From positions 1-22,318 of the forward strand of contig DPJP01000244.1 in assembly GCA_003542955.1 (NCBI GenBank): a DNA stretch of 22,318 nucleotides. Direction: 5' to 3'. This DNA is from Armatimonadota bacterium. Lineage in GTDB: Bacteria > Armatimonadota > Zipacnadia > Zipacnadales > UBA11051. Below are positions 14,553-22,318 of the stretch, piece after piece. Every line of letters begins with the position of its first letter. Within the stretch, counting starts at the first letter, position 1. The notes under the pieces were generated by a model. The model did not search any database. It saw only the letters and a program-made list of their open reading frames with translations, and was not told where the DNA came from. Position numbers and translations under genes: made by a program.

Positions 14553-15959
14553 TCAGGGGGTGCCATAGCGTATCAGGTTGATGATGTCGTTGGAGCTGAT
14601 GATCAGGAGGAAGATCACAATGGCGATGAACCCTCCCATCGTCACCGCGAGTTCGAACTTGGCCGGAGCGCGGCGGCGCATGATGCCCTCGACGCCCAGC
14701 AGACAGAGCCGGAATCCGTCGAAGGGTGGAAATGGGATGAGGTTCATGACGGCGAGGTTGGCGCTGATGAGACCGGTCCAGCTCAGAACGGCATCCCAGC
14801 CGACTCTGGCATGCTCCGCGGTGGCCGCCATGATGGCGATCGGGCCACCCGCACCGCCACGCACCTGGCGCGTCGCCAGTAGCCAGAGGCTCTGGACGAC
14901 CATGTCGACCGCGCCATAGGACTGTCGTGCGCCAATCCTGACCGCATTTGCGAGGTCGACGGGCTTCGACGCTCCACCGAGGACCACGCCCAGACGCCCG
15001 ACACGCTTGTGGGGCGCCTCGATGGCGCCGGAGCGATCACGCTCCGCACGGCGTGCCCATGTCGCCTCCGTCGTCGCGATCAGAGTGATCTCCTGCCCGT
15101 CACGCTCAACGGTGAACCCCACTGCCTCGGCGGGGCGCAGCGCAATCGCGTCGGAGACACTCGCGCTCTGCAGTCTGCCGAACTCAATGCCCCACGCGCT
15201 CGAGATGAGCGTGGTCGGGTCTGCGTCGGCATCTGGTGACTGTGGAGGAACCGGCAGGGAAAGGAACCGCTGCTGATCCGCGAGGCTGGTGGCATCGGGA
15301 TCGAGGACGGCGAGCTCAACGCCGTCGCCAGATGACTTCACCGCCAGTTCGTATATGGTGCTGGGGAGCGCAACCTCGCCACCATTGACCATGGTGATGA
15401 CCGTACCGCGCTTGAGACCGGCCTTCGCGCCTGGGCCATCGCTGCGCACCTCGGTCACCAGCACCGAATGCCGGCATCCCTCAACCGCGACGATCTTGTC
15501 GCCCGGCAGGAAACCCGCTTCGACGGCAGGAGCGTTCGGCATGACCTTCTCAACGTAGATGCCGCCGTCGCTCGGGTCTGGAACCCCCCTCCACAGCGTG
15601 ACGCCGCTGTACACGAGCACCGCCAGCACAACGTTCATCGCGACACCGGCGAACAGAATGACCGCGGACTTGTACCTCGGTAGGGTGTGGAAGCCACCCG
15701 GCTCAGGTTCCGCCCCCGGCTCCATCCCGGCAATACGCACATAGCCGCCGAATGGCACGAGGTTGAACCGGTATGTGGTGCCCCGCCATTTCTTTGCGAT
15801 CAGCGACGGGCCGAAGCCAAACGCGAAGTCGTGGACCGTGCATTTGAAGAGCTTGGCGGCGAGAAAGTGCCCCGCCTCATGGAAGTACAGGCACAGCCCC
15901 AGGACGACGGCGATGGCGGCAAGGCCGTTGAGACTGGAGAACACCGCGGCGAAATCCAT
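14553..15959 (-). CDS. rseP: site-2 intramembrane metalloprotease RseP/RasP family (M50B)
   Basis: A 468-residue membrane protein, close to the family length (about 450 in Escherichia coli). The zinc site HEAGH is at residues 27-31 in the first membrane segment. 'VPFGGYVRIAGME' (residues ~68-80) is the conserved reentrant stretch. A second membrane segment spans ~98-120 ('AVILFAGVAMNVVLAVLVYSG'). PDZ-like sequence occupies ~131-222 ('MPNAPAVEAGFLPGDKIVAVEG', in two parts). The third zinc ligand lies in 'NLIPFPPFDG', with D414. The usual motif there is LDG, so Phe413 is a substitution that leaves the Asp intact. A final membrane segment is near the C-terminus. The family cleaves anti-sigma factors and leftover signal peptides within the membrane. 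The ATG at 15959 is chosen because the frame upstream to 16100 overlaps dxr and is not family-like. GAGAGG lies upstream at a wide spacing. Confidence 0.95.
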   Translation of the reverse strand: MDFAAVFSSLNGLAAIAVVLGLCLYFHEAGHFLAAKLFKCTVHDFAFGFGPSLIAKKWRGTTYRFNLVPFGGYVRIAGMEPGAEPEPGGFHTLPRYKSAVILFAGVAMNVVLAVLVYSGVTLWRGVPDPSDGGIYVEKVMPNAPAVEAGFLPGDKIVAVEGCRHSVLVTEVRSDGPGAKAGLKRGTVITMVNGGEVALPSTIYELAVKSSGDGVELAVLDPDATSLADQQRFLSLPVPPQSPDADADPTTLISSAWGIEFGRLQSASVSDAIALRPAEAVGFTVERDGQEITLIATTEATWARRAERDRSGAIEAPHKRVGRLGVVLGGASKPVDLANAVRIGARQSYGAVDMVVQSLWLLATRQVRGGAGGPIAIMAATAEHARVGWDAVLSWTGLISANLAVMNLIPFPPFDGFRLCLLGVEGIMRRRAPAKFELAVTMGGFIAIVIFLLIISSNDIINLIRYGTP

Positions 15960-16027
15960 GGGTTGAGCAGCCTCTCTATCGCACTGCCGGCGGAGGGCGA
16001 TGGCGTGCCTGCCGTGGCAGCATGTCT

Positions 16028-17173
16028 CTATGCGTGGTCCGTCACGTACGTCTGACCCCAGTTGTTGACAGTCACAACATCGCCCTGTGAGCTTGGGCAA
16101 GTTCCGTCATAGTCATCAAGCGCGGCCCCAACCAGCCGCGGAATGTCCGTGAAGCCGATACGGTCATCCAGGAACAAGTCGACGGCGGCCTGGTCAGCCC
16201 CGACAAGAACCGCCGGGTATCCCCCGCCCGCTCTACCTGCCTCCATCGCAAGCCGTAGACACGGGAAACCGGCTGTATCAGGCTCGGCGAATGTCAGCGA
16301 ACCGATCTGCGCGAGATCGAGCCCGGGCACGTCGGCGTCCATCCGCTCGGGATAGGTCAGCGCGAACTGAATCGGCACACGCATGTCCGGCCGCCCCATC
16401 TGCGCGATCACCGAGCGATCCCTGAACTCGACTAGCGAGTGGATGATGCTCTGGTGGTGGACGACCACCTGTATGCGATCAAATGATACATCAAAGAGCC
16501 ATCTGACCTCAAACATCTCAAAGCCCTTATTGGCCAGAGTGGCGGAATCGATGGTGACCTTCCTGCCCATCCGCCATGTCGGGTGCGCAAGCGCCTGCTG
16601 TGCGGTGACGGCCCGGCGCTGCTCCGGCGGCAGTTTGGCGAAGGGCCCTCCCGAGGCGGTGAGCAGCATGCGGGCGATATCCTCGCGCCGCTCACCGCGC
16701 AGGCACTGGAAAATGGCAGACAGCTCGCTGTCAATCGGGATGACCTCTGCCCCACCTCGACGGGCTGCCTCGATTACGAACTGCCCGGCGGCGACCAGGG
16801 GCTCCTTGTTCGCCAGTGCTACATCAATGCCCGCCTCCAGCGCCGCTATGGTGCTTGAGAGCCCGTCGAAGCCCGATATCGCACCGACAACGAGGTCCGG
16901 CGAGGTCGCCGAGACCATCTCGAGGAGCCCATCGGGGCCCGCGAACACCGTCGCGGTCGAGGAGACTTCATGCAGTCGCCCGGCAGCGTCCGCACAGGCC
17001 AGGCCAAGCGCGCCGACCCCGAACTCGCGGGCCTGATCGGCCAGCGTCTCGATACTCGAACCTGCGGCAAGGCCGACGATCTCGAAGTCGTCGGCATGGT
17101 GGCGGATCACATCCAGCGTCTGTGTGCCAATGGAGCCGGTTGAGCCAAGTATGAGAATGCGTTTGGGCGGCAT
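16028..17173 (-). CDS. dxr: 1-deoxy-D-xylulose-5-phosphate reductoisomerase
   Basis: A 381-residue NADPH-dependent enzyme that makes 2-C-methyl-D-erythritol 4-phosphate, the first committed MEP-pathway step. The nucleotide-binding loop GSTGSIG is at residues 10-16. Metal ligands are D148, E150 ('DSELSAIFQ') and E219 ('ANKGFE'). Substrate contacts S174 ('TASGG'), H197 ('HPTWRMG'), S210, N215 and K216 are all present with a constant offset of 12 from the Escherichia coli numbering as I recall it. 'VVHHQSIIHSLVEF' is also conserved. The C-terminal helix motif, usually ANEVAV, reads ADQAAV here, a divergent but non-catalytic region. The ATG at 17173 follows GAGG and fits the family start, so the long upstream extension to 17419 is discarded. 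A strong promoter lies just upstream. rseP begins 68 bp downstream. Confidence 0.97.
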   Translation of the reverse strand: MPPKRILILGSTGSIGTQTLDVIRHHADDFEIVGLAAGSSIETLADQAREFGVGALGLACADAAGRLHEVSSTATVFAGPDGLLEMVSATSPDLVVGAISGFDGLSSTIAALEAGIDVALANKEPLVAAGQFVIEAARRGGAEVIPIDSELSAIFQCLRGERREDIARMLLTASGGPFAKLPPEQRRAVTAQQALAHPTWRMGRKVTIDSATLANKGFEMFEVRWLFDVSFDRIQVVVHHQSIIHSLVEFRDRSVIAQMGRPDMRVPIQFALTYPERMDADVPGLDLAQIGSLTFAEPDTAGFPCLRLAMEAGRAGGGYPAVLVGADQAAVDLFLDDRIGFTDIPRLVGAALDDYDGTCPSSQGDVVTVNNWGQTYVTDHA

Positions 17174-17210
17174 GGTCGCCTCGCATGGGTCGATAGTGCG
17201 CAGGACTGGC

Positions 17211-17239
17211 ACCATAGCAACGCACTGGGAGGTTGTCAA
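17211..17239 (-). promoter_or_regulatory. sigma70-type promoter of the dxr-rseP-ispG operon
   Basis: On the minus strand TTGACA (17239-17234) matches the -35 consensus exactly. After a 17-bp spacer comes TATGGT (17216-17211), 4 of 6 against TATAAT. The expected start of transcription, near 17204, leaves about a 30-nt leader before the dxr ATG at 17173, containing the GAGG ribosome site. This is the clearest promoter in the window. Confidence 0.7.
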
Positions 17240-17253
17240 GCGCGTGAGCCAAC

Positions 17254-17285
17254 GGGCTCCGGCGCGCGTGGAGCGGCCGGAGCCC
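17254..17285 (-). terminator. putative terminator hairpin after the VIT-vWA gene
   Basis: A perfect 9-bp inverted repeat, GGGCTCCGG (17254-17262) and CCGGAGCCC (17277-17285), with a 14-nt loop. It begins 28 bp past the stop of the VIT-vWA gene and just upstream of the dxr promoter, where a terminator is expected. No T-run follows the stem, so it is not a classic intrinsic terminator. Confidence 0.4.
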
Positions 17286-17313
17286 GGAGTTGTCGGGAGC
17301 ACGGACTTCTGAG

Positions 17314-19926
17314 CTACCTCAGCCGCAGCATCACGTCTGCCCGCGCGAACGTCAGGTAGGCGTCGGCCTTCGTTTCGGCCGCAGCGGGGTGGTACTCCGC
17401 GTTCGGGTCGCGATCCCACAGGTAGTAGTCGAGCATCATCTGGATGCCGCCGATGCTGCCGTAGTGAGGCTTCATGCCTCCGAGTTGCAGCAGTCTGGAC
17501 ATCACTTCCGCGAACTCCCTGCGCGCGATGCTGTCATTGCCGGCAAAGGTCGTGGCGTCACGCCCCGACATGATGCCCCGCGTCACAACGGTCTGCACCG
17601 CCGAGGCCGCCCAGTGGCCCCGCGGGATGTCGGTGAAGGTCACAGGCGCCACGGTGCTCTGCGACTGCAGGTTGTTCGCGGCGATGATGCGCTCCGCCAT
17701 CGCCGCAACCTCATAGCGGGTGATGGTCGCCTCCGGCGCCGGTGCGGGTGTCTCACGGCTGAGCAGCGCACGATCCACCAGGTACGGTATCGGGTTGGCG
17801 GGATCGACTCCGGCGAAGCCGGGCCCCTCAGTCCACTGGAGCGCATCGGTAGTCCCATCGCCTCTCCCGCGCGGGCCGGCGGGTCCTGGGGGGCCGGCAG
17901 GGCCGAGGGGTGCCGCTGAGGTCACCGCGTACGTGGGCATGAGCGCGCCGGACTTGAACGCCCCGCCGCCCCGTGCCTCATACTCCCCGAATACGCCCTC
18001 GTAGCTGACGCCCTCGGGCATTGGCACGGGCACCTGCACGGTCTTTGCCTGTCCGCCCTCGGTCACCGTCTTCTCCTCGACGGCGACAAACGATGTGTAG
18101 TTGGTCATCAGCCGGAACTCCAGGCCGAGCTGCGTAACCTCACCAACGAGTTCCTGCTTCTCACCGGCGTACATGCGGGCCATCAGGTCCTCGACCCGTG
18201 CCCTGGCCCAGAGCGAGGCCATCGCCTCGTCCTCGGCGTTCGCCGACGGCAGTTCGACGGCGAGCGGCTGCGAGTAGGCCTCCCCGCCCACGGTCCCCTT
18301 CAGCACGATGTCGGCCTTGCCCCCCTGCGTGTATCGGCCGTGGATGATCACCGGCTGCGCGCTGAACAGGTCGGGAATACGGCGCGGGTAGAGGTCGGTG
18401 ACCTTCAGCCCGTTCCAGTCGATGTCGATATCCATCAGGAATGGCTTGTCAATCCGCTCGTAGAAGCGGCTCACGCAGGTCTCGGTCTCCTCGTCAGGTC
18501 GCACGTACTGCACCATGCCGCGGCCGACCTCAGCCATCCTGTCCAGCAGGTAACGGTTGACGGAACTGCCGACGCCGAACGAGAACAGCCGGGCATTGCC
18601 GAGCAGCTTCTCGATGGCCGCCAGTATCTCGTTCTCATTGCCGATGTAGCCGTCGGTCATGAAGCAGACGATGCGCACGCGCTCGGGGTCCGGCGGGTAA
18701 CTCAGAGATGCCTTGATGCCCTCGATCATCTCCGTGCCACCCATGCCCTGCATGTCGTCAACGTACTTAAGGCCCTTCTTCACGTTCCCGGGCGTGTTTG
18801 GCAGAGGGCGGTCACTGAGTGCCGAGGCGCTTTCGGAGAAGCGGATGACCTGGAAGGAGTCGTTGGGGTTCATGCCCTTCAGGCACCGCCGCATGGTCTC
18901 CTTGGCCTTCTCGATGGGATAGCCGCTCATCGAGCCGGAGTTGTCGACGACGAAGATCATCTCCTTCGGCGTGATCTCCTCAGCCCGCAACTCCGCCTTC
19001 GGCTGGATCATGAGCATGAAGTAGCCATGCTTCGAACCCGGCTGCCGATGGGTCAACAGCGCCATCTCCGGCTTGTCGCCGACGACATCGTACTCGAGCA
19101 CGAAGTCCTTGTTCGGGATGCGGTCGCCGGGCAGCAAGATCACACGCGCCCGGCTGTCGCCCTCGGTGCGGATGTCCACCTCGTGAGACTTCGAGCGCAG
19201 GCCCTTGATGCGTACGCCTGCATCAAGACGCACAGTCACGCGGATGTCGTGGCCGGAGCGCTCGTCTGGCTTGAGCACGGGCGGGGTGATGCGGGAGGCG
19301 TCGGGCACCTGGTCGGTATCGGGCGCCCAGCCACCGGCCTGCTGCCCCGTCGGCGTGCCGGGGATGTAGCGCGGCCCCACGACCATCGGGAAGACGAACG
19401 TGTAGGTCCCGTGGTCGTACTTGAGGTCGGCGACGTAACGGATCGTGACCAGTATGGTCTTGCCGGGCTCAATGTTCGCCACAGACTGCGTGAAGATGTT
19501 GGGGCGTTCCTGTTCGAGGAGGGAGGCGACATGCCCGGCCTGCTTGGCCTCGTCGTATAGCTGGCGGGCCTCGTCGCGCTTCTTGATGAGCCCGCGCACC
19601 GTCCTCTCGCCCACCTTCATCGTCATGTCATTGACCGCGGCGTTCTCAGGTAGCGGGAAGACGTACACAGCCTCGATTTTCTGGTCGTAGGGGTTACCGA
19701 ACTCCTGGGTCACCTCGACGTCTGCGACCATGCCGGCGATGGAGGCCCGCACCTCTGTGTGCTTGAGCGGGAACTCCAGATGCTTGACCTGGCCATCCTC
19801 GCGGATGGTCGCGGAGAGAGCCCCCTCCCCCGGCACTGCATCATCCTGTGCGACAGCAGTACCCGGTGAGGTCATCGCCAGCAACAGCAGTAGCGCCGGG
19901 GCGAGGTACTTGAGCGGGTTCATCAT
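17314..19926 (-). CDS. secreted VIT-vWA protein with collagen-like linker and SLH-like C-terminus
   Basis: An 870-residue protein. The first of two adjacent ATGs (19926) follows AGGTGG at a suitable distance, and upstream frame to 20115 is intergenic. Residues 1-27 are a signal peptide (hydrophobic LLLLLA, cleavage near TAVAQ). A VIT domain spans ~52-180 ('AVYVFPLPENAAV', 'RQLYDEAKQAGHVASLLEQ', 'QSVANIEPG'). A vWA domain spans ~318-495 with an intact metal-binding DxSxS (D328, S330, S332 in 'DNSGSMSG') and 'MTDGYIGNE'. Residues ~672-686 are a short collagen-like Gly-X-Y run ('GPAGPPGPAGPRGRG'). Residues ~735-830 resemble S-layer-homology repeats ('YEVAAMAERII', 'FTDIPRGHWAASAV', 'RREFAEVMSRLL'). 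This suggests a protein anchored to the cell-wall or outer-membrane layer, displaying a metal-dependent adhesion module. It is separated from the LamG gene by 185 bp. Confidence 0.92.
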   Translation of the reverse strand: MMNPLKYLAPALLLLLAMTSPGTAVAQDDAVPGEGALSATIREDGQVKHLEFPLKHTEVRASIAGMVADVEVTQEFGNPYDQKIEAVYVFPLPENAAVNDMTMKVGERTVRGLIKKRDEARQLYDEAKQAGHVASLLEQERPNIFTQSVANIEPGKTILVTIRYVADLKYDHGTYTFVFPMVVGPRYIPGTPTGQQAGGWAPDTDQVPDASRITPPVLKPDERSGHDIRVTVRLDAGVRIKGLRSKSHEVDIRTEGDSRARVILLPGDRIPNKDFVLEYDVVGDKPEMALLTHRQPGSKHGYFMLMIQPKAELRAEEITPKEMIFVVDNSGSMSGYPIEKAKETMRRCLKGMNPNDSFQVIRFSESASALSDRPLPNTPGNVKKGLKYVDDMQGMGGTEMIEGIKASLSYPPDPERVRIVCFMTDGYIGNENEILAAIEKLLGNARLFSFGVGSSVNRYLLDRMAEVGRGMVQYVRPDEETETCVSRFYERIDKPFLMDIDIDWNGLKVTDLYPRRIPDLFSAQPVIIHGRYTQGGKADIVLKGTVGGEAYSQPLAVELPSANAEDEAMASLWARARVEDLMARMYAGEKQELVGEVTQLGLEFRLMTNYTSFVAVEEKTVTEGGQAKTVQVPVPMPEGVSYEGVFGEYEARGGGAFKSGALMPTYAVTSAAPLGPAGPPGPAGPRGRGDGTTDALQWTEGPGFAGVDPANPIPYLVDRALLSRETPAPAPEATITRYEVAAMAERIIAANNLQSQSTVAPVTFTDIPRGHWAASAVQTVVTRGIMSGRDATTFAGNDSIARREFAEVMSRLLQLGGMKPHYGSIGGIQMMLDYYLWDRDPNAEYHPAAAETKADAYLTFARADVMLRLR

Positions 19927-20051
19927 GGTCGGCCACCTGCCTTCATGGTGCGTGTGTGCTTGCCCATTGGATGCAGGCAGCCGACGAATTGTTCCGCATG
20001 CAGGGAGTTGGGGGGGCAATGCGGTGGGCGGCGAGACGCGCCCGCCCCGCT

Positions 20052-20101
20052 GTGCGCCGGCGCGGACTGCCTGTTGCTGACGGGCGACTCGTCCGGCGCA
20101 C
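20052..20101 (-). terminator. putative terminator hairpin after the LamG gene
   Basis: A perfect 9-bp inverted repeat, GTGCGCCGG (20052-20060) and CCGGCGCAC (20093-20101), starts 10 bp past the LamG stop codon. The 32-nt interior can fold further (GGAC against GTCC, and GCCTGT against ACGGGC with one G-T pair). No T-run follows on the minus strand. The rest of the 185-bp gap 19927-20111 shows no gene and no convincing promoter. Confidence 0.35.
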
Positions 20102-20111
20102 CGCGGCCCAC

Positions 20112-20867
20112 TCAATCGCGCAGTCTGGCGTCCATGACGATCTGAGCCGGGGTGCGGGCATAGTCGTACAGGCGCAGATCATCGACCAGGCCGTTCAGAC
20201 CGTAGGCATAGCCGCCCCGATAGGAGCCGACCCAGACCGTCCCCTCGCCCTTCGTCAACGTCAGCCCCGGGTCGCTCTCCCCGACCAGTGCGCCGTCGAT
20301 GTAGGTGCGGAAGACCGACCCGTCATAGGTCCCCGCCAGGTGATACCATTCCCCGGTCTTCAGCGTGATCTCGGTTGCGTCGGAGCTGCAGCCCCACGTG
20401 TTGCCCGCGCCGCCCTCGCCTGAGCGCAGGCTCAGCGTCGACCATGACAGCACAAAGCGGAACCCCGGACCGCGGTCCGCGACGCTGTTCGAGACCAGCT
20501 CATGCGTGTCTGGCCTGTTGATGCCGGTAAACCTCACCCACAGTGCCACGGTCAGCCCCTGCGACCAGTCGACCCCTTCGAGGCCCAGCAGGCTCACTCC
20601 GCCTGCCTTGCCGCGCTCCTTTTGGTCGCCGGCTTCGAAGGCCAGCGCTCCGGCGTTTCGGCCCGCGACGCGCTGGACGCCCTGGGAGTTGTTGAGGATC
20701 AGCCCGCGGCGTCCGTTGCCCGATGCATCGAGCAAGTCCAGGCCGTCGGGCTCATCAAAGCGCCAGAAGCCGACGGGGCCTCTCTCAGACGCATCATCAC
20801 ACGTGGCAATGGCGGCCAGCACGCCCAGGGCCGCGGCGATGGCCGCAAGCACAATGTGGCTTCTCAT
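20112..20867 (-). CDS. secreted LamG/concanavalin-A-like domain protein
   Basis: A 251-residue protein. The ATG at 20867 overlaps the TGA of the upstream gene as ATGA, and GGAGGT lies within that gene's last codons, which settles the start and indicates coupled translation. Residues 1-22 are a signal peptide (MRSHIVLAAIAAALGVLAAIA). The remainder is a single LamG/Laminin-G-3-type jelly roll: 'VGFWRFDEPDGLDLLDASGNGRRG' at the start (given in parts: VGFWRFDEPDG, DASGNGRRG), 'LTVALWVRF', 'GEWYHLAGTYDGSVFRTYIDGALVG', and a closing 'GLVDDLRLYDYARTPAQI'. Such domains bind glycans or proteins and carry no catalytic residues themselves. Paired with the upstream glycoside-hydrolase-like gene, it is probably a secreted carbohydrate-binding partner. 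Ligand unknown. Confidence 0.88.
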   Translation of the reverse strand: MRSHIVLAAIAAALGVLAAIATCDDASERGPVGFWRFDEPDGLDLLDASGNGRRGLILNNSQGVQRVAGRNAGALAFEAGDQKERGKAGGVSLLGLEGVDWSQGLTVALWVRFTGINRPDTHELVSNSVADRGPGFRFVLSWSTLSLRSGEGGAGNTWGCSSDATEITLKTGEWYHLAGTYDGSVFRTYIDGALVGESDPGLTLTKGEGTVWVGSYRGGYAYGLNGLVDDLRLYDYARTPAQIVMDARLRD

Positions 20868-22318
20868 CTCTCGTAGACCTCCACTTCGGTCACCATCGAG
20901 TTCTTCCCGTTCGCAGCGGTGACCAGGATGCGGACGCGATCGGTCACCACAGGCTCGAACTCGTGGGTGATGCTCTCGATCTCCTGCCCCTGGACGCTGC
21001 CGACCGTCTGCCAGTCCCCGGCCACGAACGCCTGTACGCTGTAGTCGCGCAGGCTGTTCTCGAACGGGTAAACCACGATTCGACCGACTGCATGGGCCTG
21101 GGGCAGCCTGATCTCCAGCCAGTCGGGGAACTCATCATCGGTCGCGTCCTGCCACGTGAGGCAGCGGTAGTGATCCGTCTTGTCGATGACCCCATCCACC
21201 ACATGCCACAGGCCGGTATCGGGTCGCCGAGACCCGGCCGCCCTGCTGGATGAAGCGGAGACCACGACGCCGTCACCCTCGAACTCCTGATAGACGAGGT
21301 TCCCAGGCTTGCGCCGGGCCTCGTTGGCCGCGGCAATCTCGGCCACGACTTCGGCGACCGTGGGCAAGTCGGGAGCAGGCGCGGTTGTGTAGACGTGCAC
21401 ATCCCAGGGGCCGAACGCATCGTGGATTGTCTCTCCATTGGGCGAAACCTCGCGGCCCTCCGGCACAACGCGCAGCCGTCCGCCCGGTGCGGCGAGGCCC
21501 GGCACTGTGATGGCGACCTGGCGCGGCTCCATGGATGCATTGCAGGCGAGCAGGTAGAGGTTGCCGCCATGGTGCTTGAGTAGCATCTTTACGCCATCGC
21601 AATCGGCCGTAGGGGTGACATCCGGCGTGGGAGCGAGCATGATCGGTCCCAGGTACGCGAGTTCCTGTGTCAGGCGTGGCATGCCGATGTACAGCTCGGG
21701 GTAGTGGGCGACCATCCGGTTGAACTGGATCGTTCCCCGCGCGCCACAGATGAGTGCGAGCAGGTTCTGGTTGCGGTACTCGACATACGTGGGGATGCGG
21801 TTGTTCACCGCCCCGTAGTCACCGTAGTTGAAGCCCTGGTGCAGGTACGCGACGGTCTGCTTGTGGGGCGAATCCCTGAAGAACTCCACTGCTCCCTCGA
21901 CGTACGCGGCCACCTCATCGAGGTCGTTCACCTCGTAGTCGCGGAGCACGACCGGGTAGGGATGCAGGCCGTTGATGTCGCCACACCGGGCGTATGCCTG
22001 CAGCCCGTGCATCGAGTCGTTGCTGATGATCACCGGGTGGTAGGGGTCCTCATCGGCAAAGATATCGTAGACGTCCTCGAGTACAGCGGCCTTGATGTTC
22101 CCGACCTCGGGCTCGTCGCTGACGTAGTAGGCGAAGAGCTGCTGGTCATCGCGATGTCCCGCCGCATAGTCCCTGATGTACTGCGCATCCTCCGCCGACA
22201 ACGCCTCCGTCCTGACGCTCTTCGTCTTGTAGTGCAGGTCGTTCATGATCCCGGTATCGAGCCACTTGACACCGGTGTCTCGGGCGCTGAAGGCGTTGTA
22301 GTCCTCGCAGAAGTCCTC
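20864..22318 (-). CDS. glycoside-hydrolase-like protein with C-terminal F5/8C (CBM32-like) domain, 5' end beyond window
   Basis: The frame is open through the right edge: the 24 codons upstream of the first visible ATG (22246) are in frame without a stop and read naturally ('EDFCEDYNAFSARDTG'), so the start is outside. 484 residues are visible. The first ~225 look like a TIM barrel, with 'YYVSDEPEVGN' giving an Asp-Glu pair in the position typical of clan-A-like hydrolases, then 'GLHPYPV', 'AYLHQGFNYGDYG' and 'RNQNLLALICGARG'. A beta-sandwich follows ('LLACNASMEPRQVAITVPG'). The last ~130 residues form an F5/8-type-C/discoidin domain ('WHVVDGVIDKTDHYRCLTWQ', 'PDWLEIRLPQAHAVGRIVVYP', in parts, ending 'MVTEVEVYE'). 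The family cannot be named without the N-terminal half. It is translationally coupled to the LamG gene downstream. Confidence 0.8.
   Translation of the reverse strand, partial: EDFCEDYNAFSARDTGVKWLDTGIMNDLHYKTKSVRTEALSAEDAQYIRDYAAGHRDDQQLFAYYVSDEPEVGNIKAAVLEDVYDIFADEDPYHPVIISNDSMHGLQAYARCGDINGLHPYPVVLRDYEVNDLDEVAAYVEGAVEFFRDSPHKQTVAYLHQGFNYGDYGAVNNRIPTYVEYRNQNLLALICGARGTIQFNRMVAHYPELYIGMPRLTQELAYLGPIMLAPTPDVTPTADCDGVKMLLKHHGGNLYLLACNASMEPRQVAITVPGLAAPGGRLRVVPEGREVSPNGETIHDAFGPWDVHVYTTAPAPDLPTVAEVVAEIAAANEARRKPGNLVYQEFEGDGVVVSASSSRAAGSRRPDTGLWHVVDGVIDKTDHYRCLTWQDATDDEFPDWLEIRLPQAHAVGRIVVYPFENSLRDYSVQAFVAGDWQTVGSVQGQEIESITHEFEPVVTDRVRILVTAANGKNSMVTEVEVYER

Noticed and set aside
18340..19560. 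A 406-codon plus-strand open frame
   Set aside because: Antisense to the VIT-vWA gene; its His/Asp/Val-rich product has no family features.

Overview
The window is high-GC bacterial DNA (about 60-65 % G+C by eye) coding densely on the minus strand. The isoprenoid/membrane-protease block dxr-rseP-ispG and abundant secreted proteins (LamG, F5/8C, CBM9-like, GH123-like, VIT-vWA, an S-layer-homology segment, an FlgD-like Ig domain) suggest an environmental, polysaccharide-degrading Gram-negative-type bacterium. Armatimonadota or a neighbouring uncultured lineage would fit, but no marker here fixes the phylum.

Layout from the left. Positions 1-10428 hold six tightly spaced minus-strand genes, five with export signals, read from right to left: a pectate-lyase-like beta-helix protein, a 14-blade WD40 protein, a putative jelly-roll lipoprotein, two tandem GH123/DUF4091-like proteins (the second with a CBM9-like module), and the N-terminal part of a heparinase II/III-like protein that runs off the left edge. 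Together they look like an extracytoplasmic glycan-degradation operon. A divergent plus-strand gene (10691-12592) has no signal peptide and joins a beta-helix half to a GH43-type beta-propeller half.

Between that gene and the next convergent gene (12593-12801) lies a nested imperfect palindrome with GGGGT-headed arms, which resembles a REP/MITE-type element. Next to it, 12802-13419 is an open frame whose first ~38 residues match the N-terminus of prolyl-tRNA synthetase (proS) and whose remainder is the C-terminal tail of a large secreted protein. This implies a genomic rearrangement, or an assembly join, near 13300.

To the right are ispG, rseP and dxr, expressed from a convincing sigma70-type promoter at 17211-17239. 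Then come a VIT-vWA surface protein with a collagen-like linker and SLH-like C-terminus, a LamG protein, and the C-terminal 484 residues of a glycoside-hydrolase-like F5/8C protein that continues past the right edge. The LamG and F5/8C genes overlap by ATGA. I saw no tRNA, rRNA, CRISPR array or intact transposase gene.
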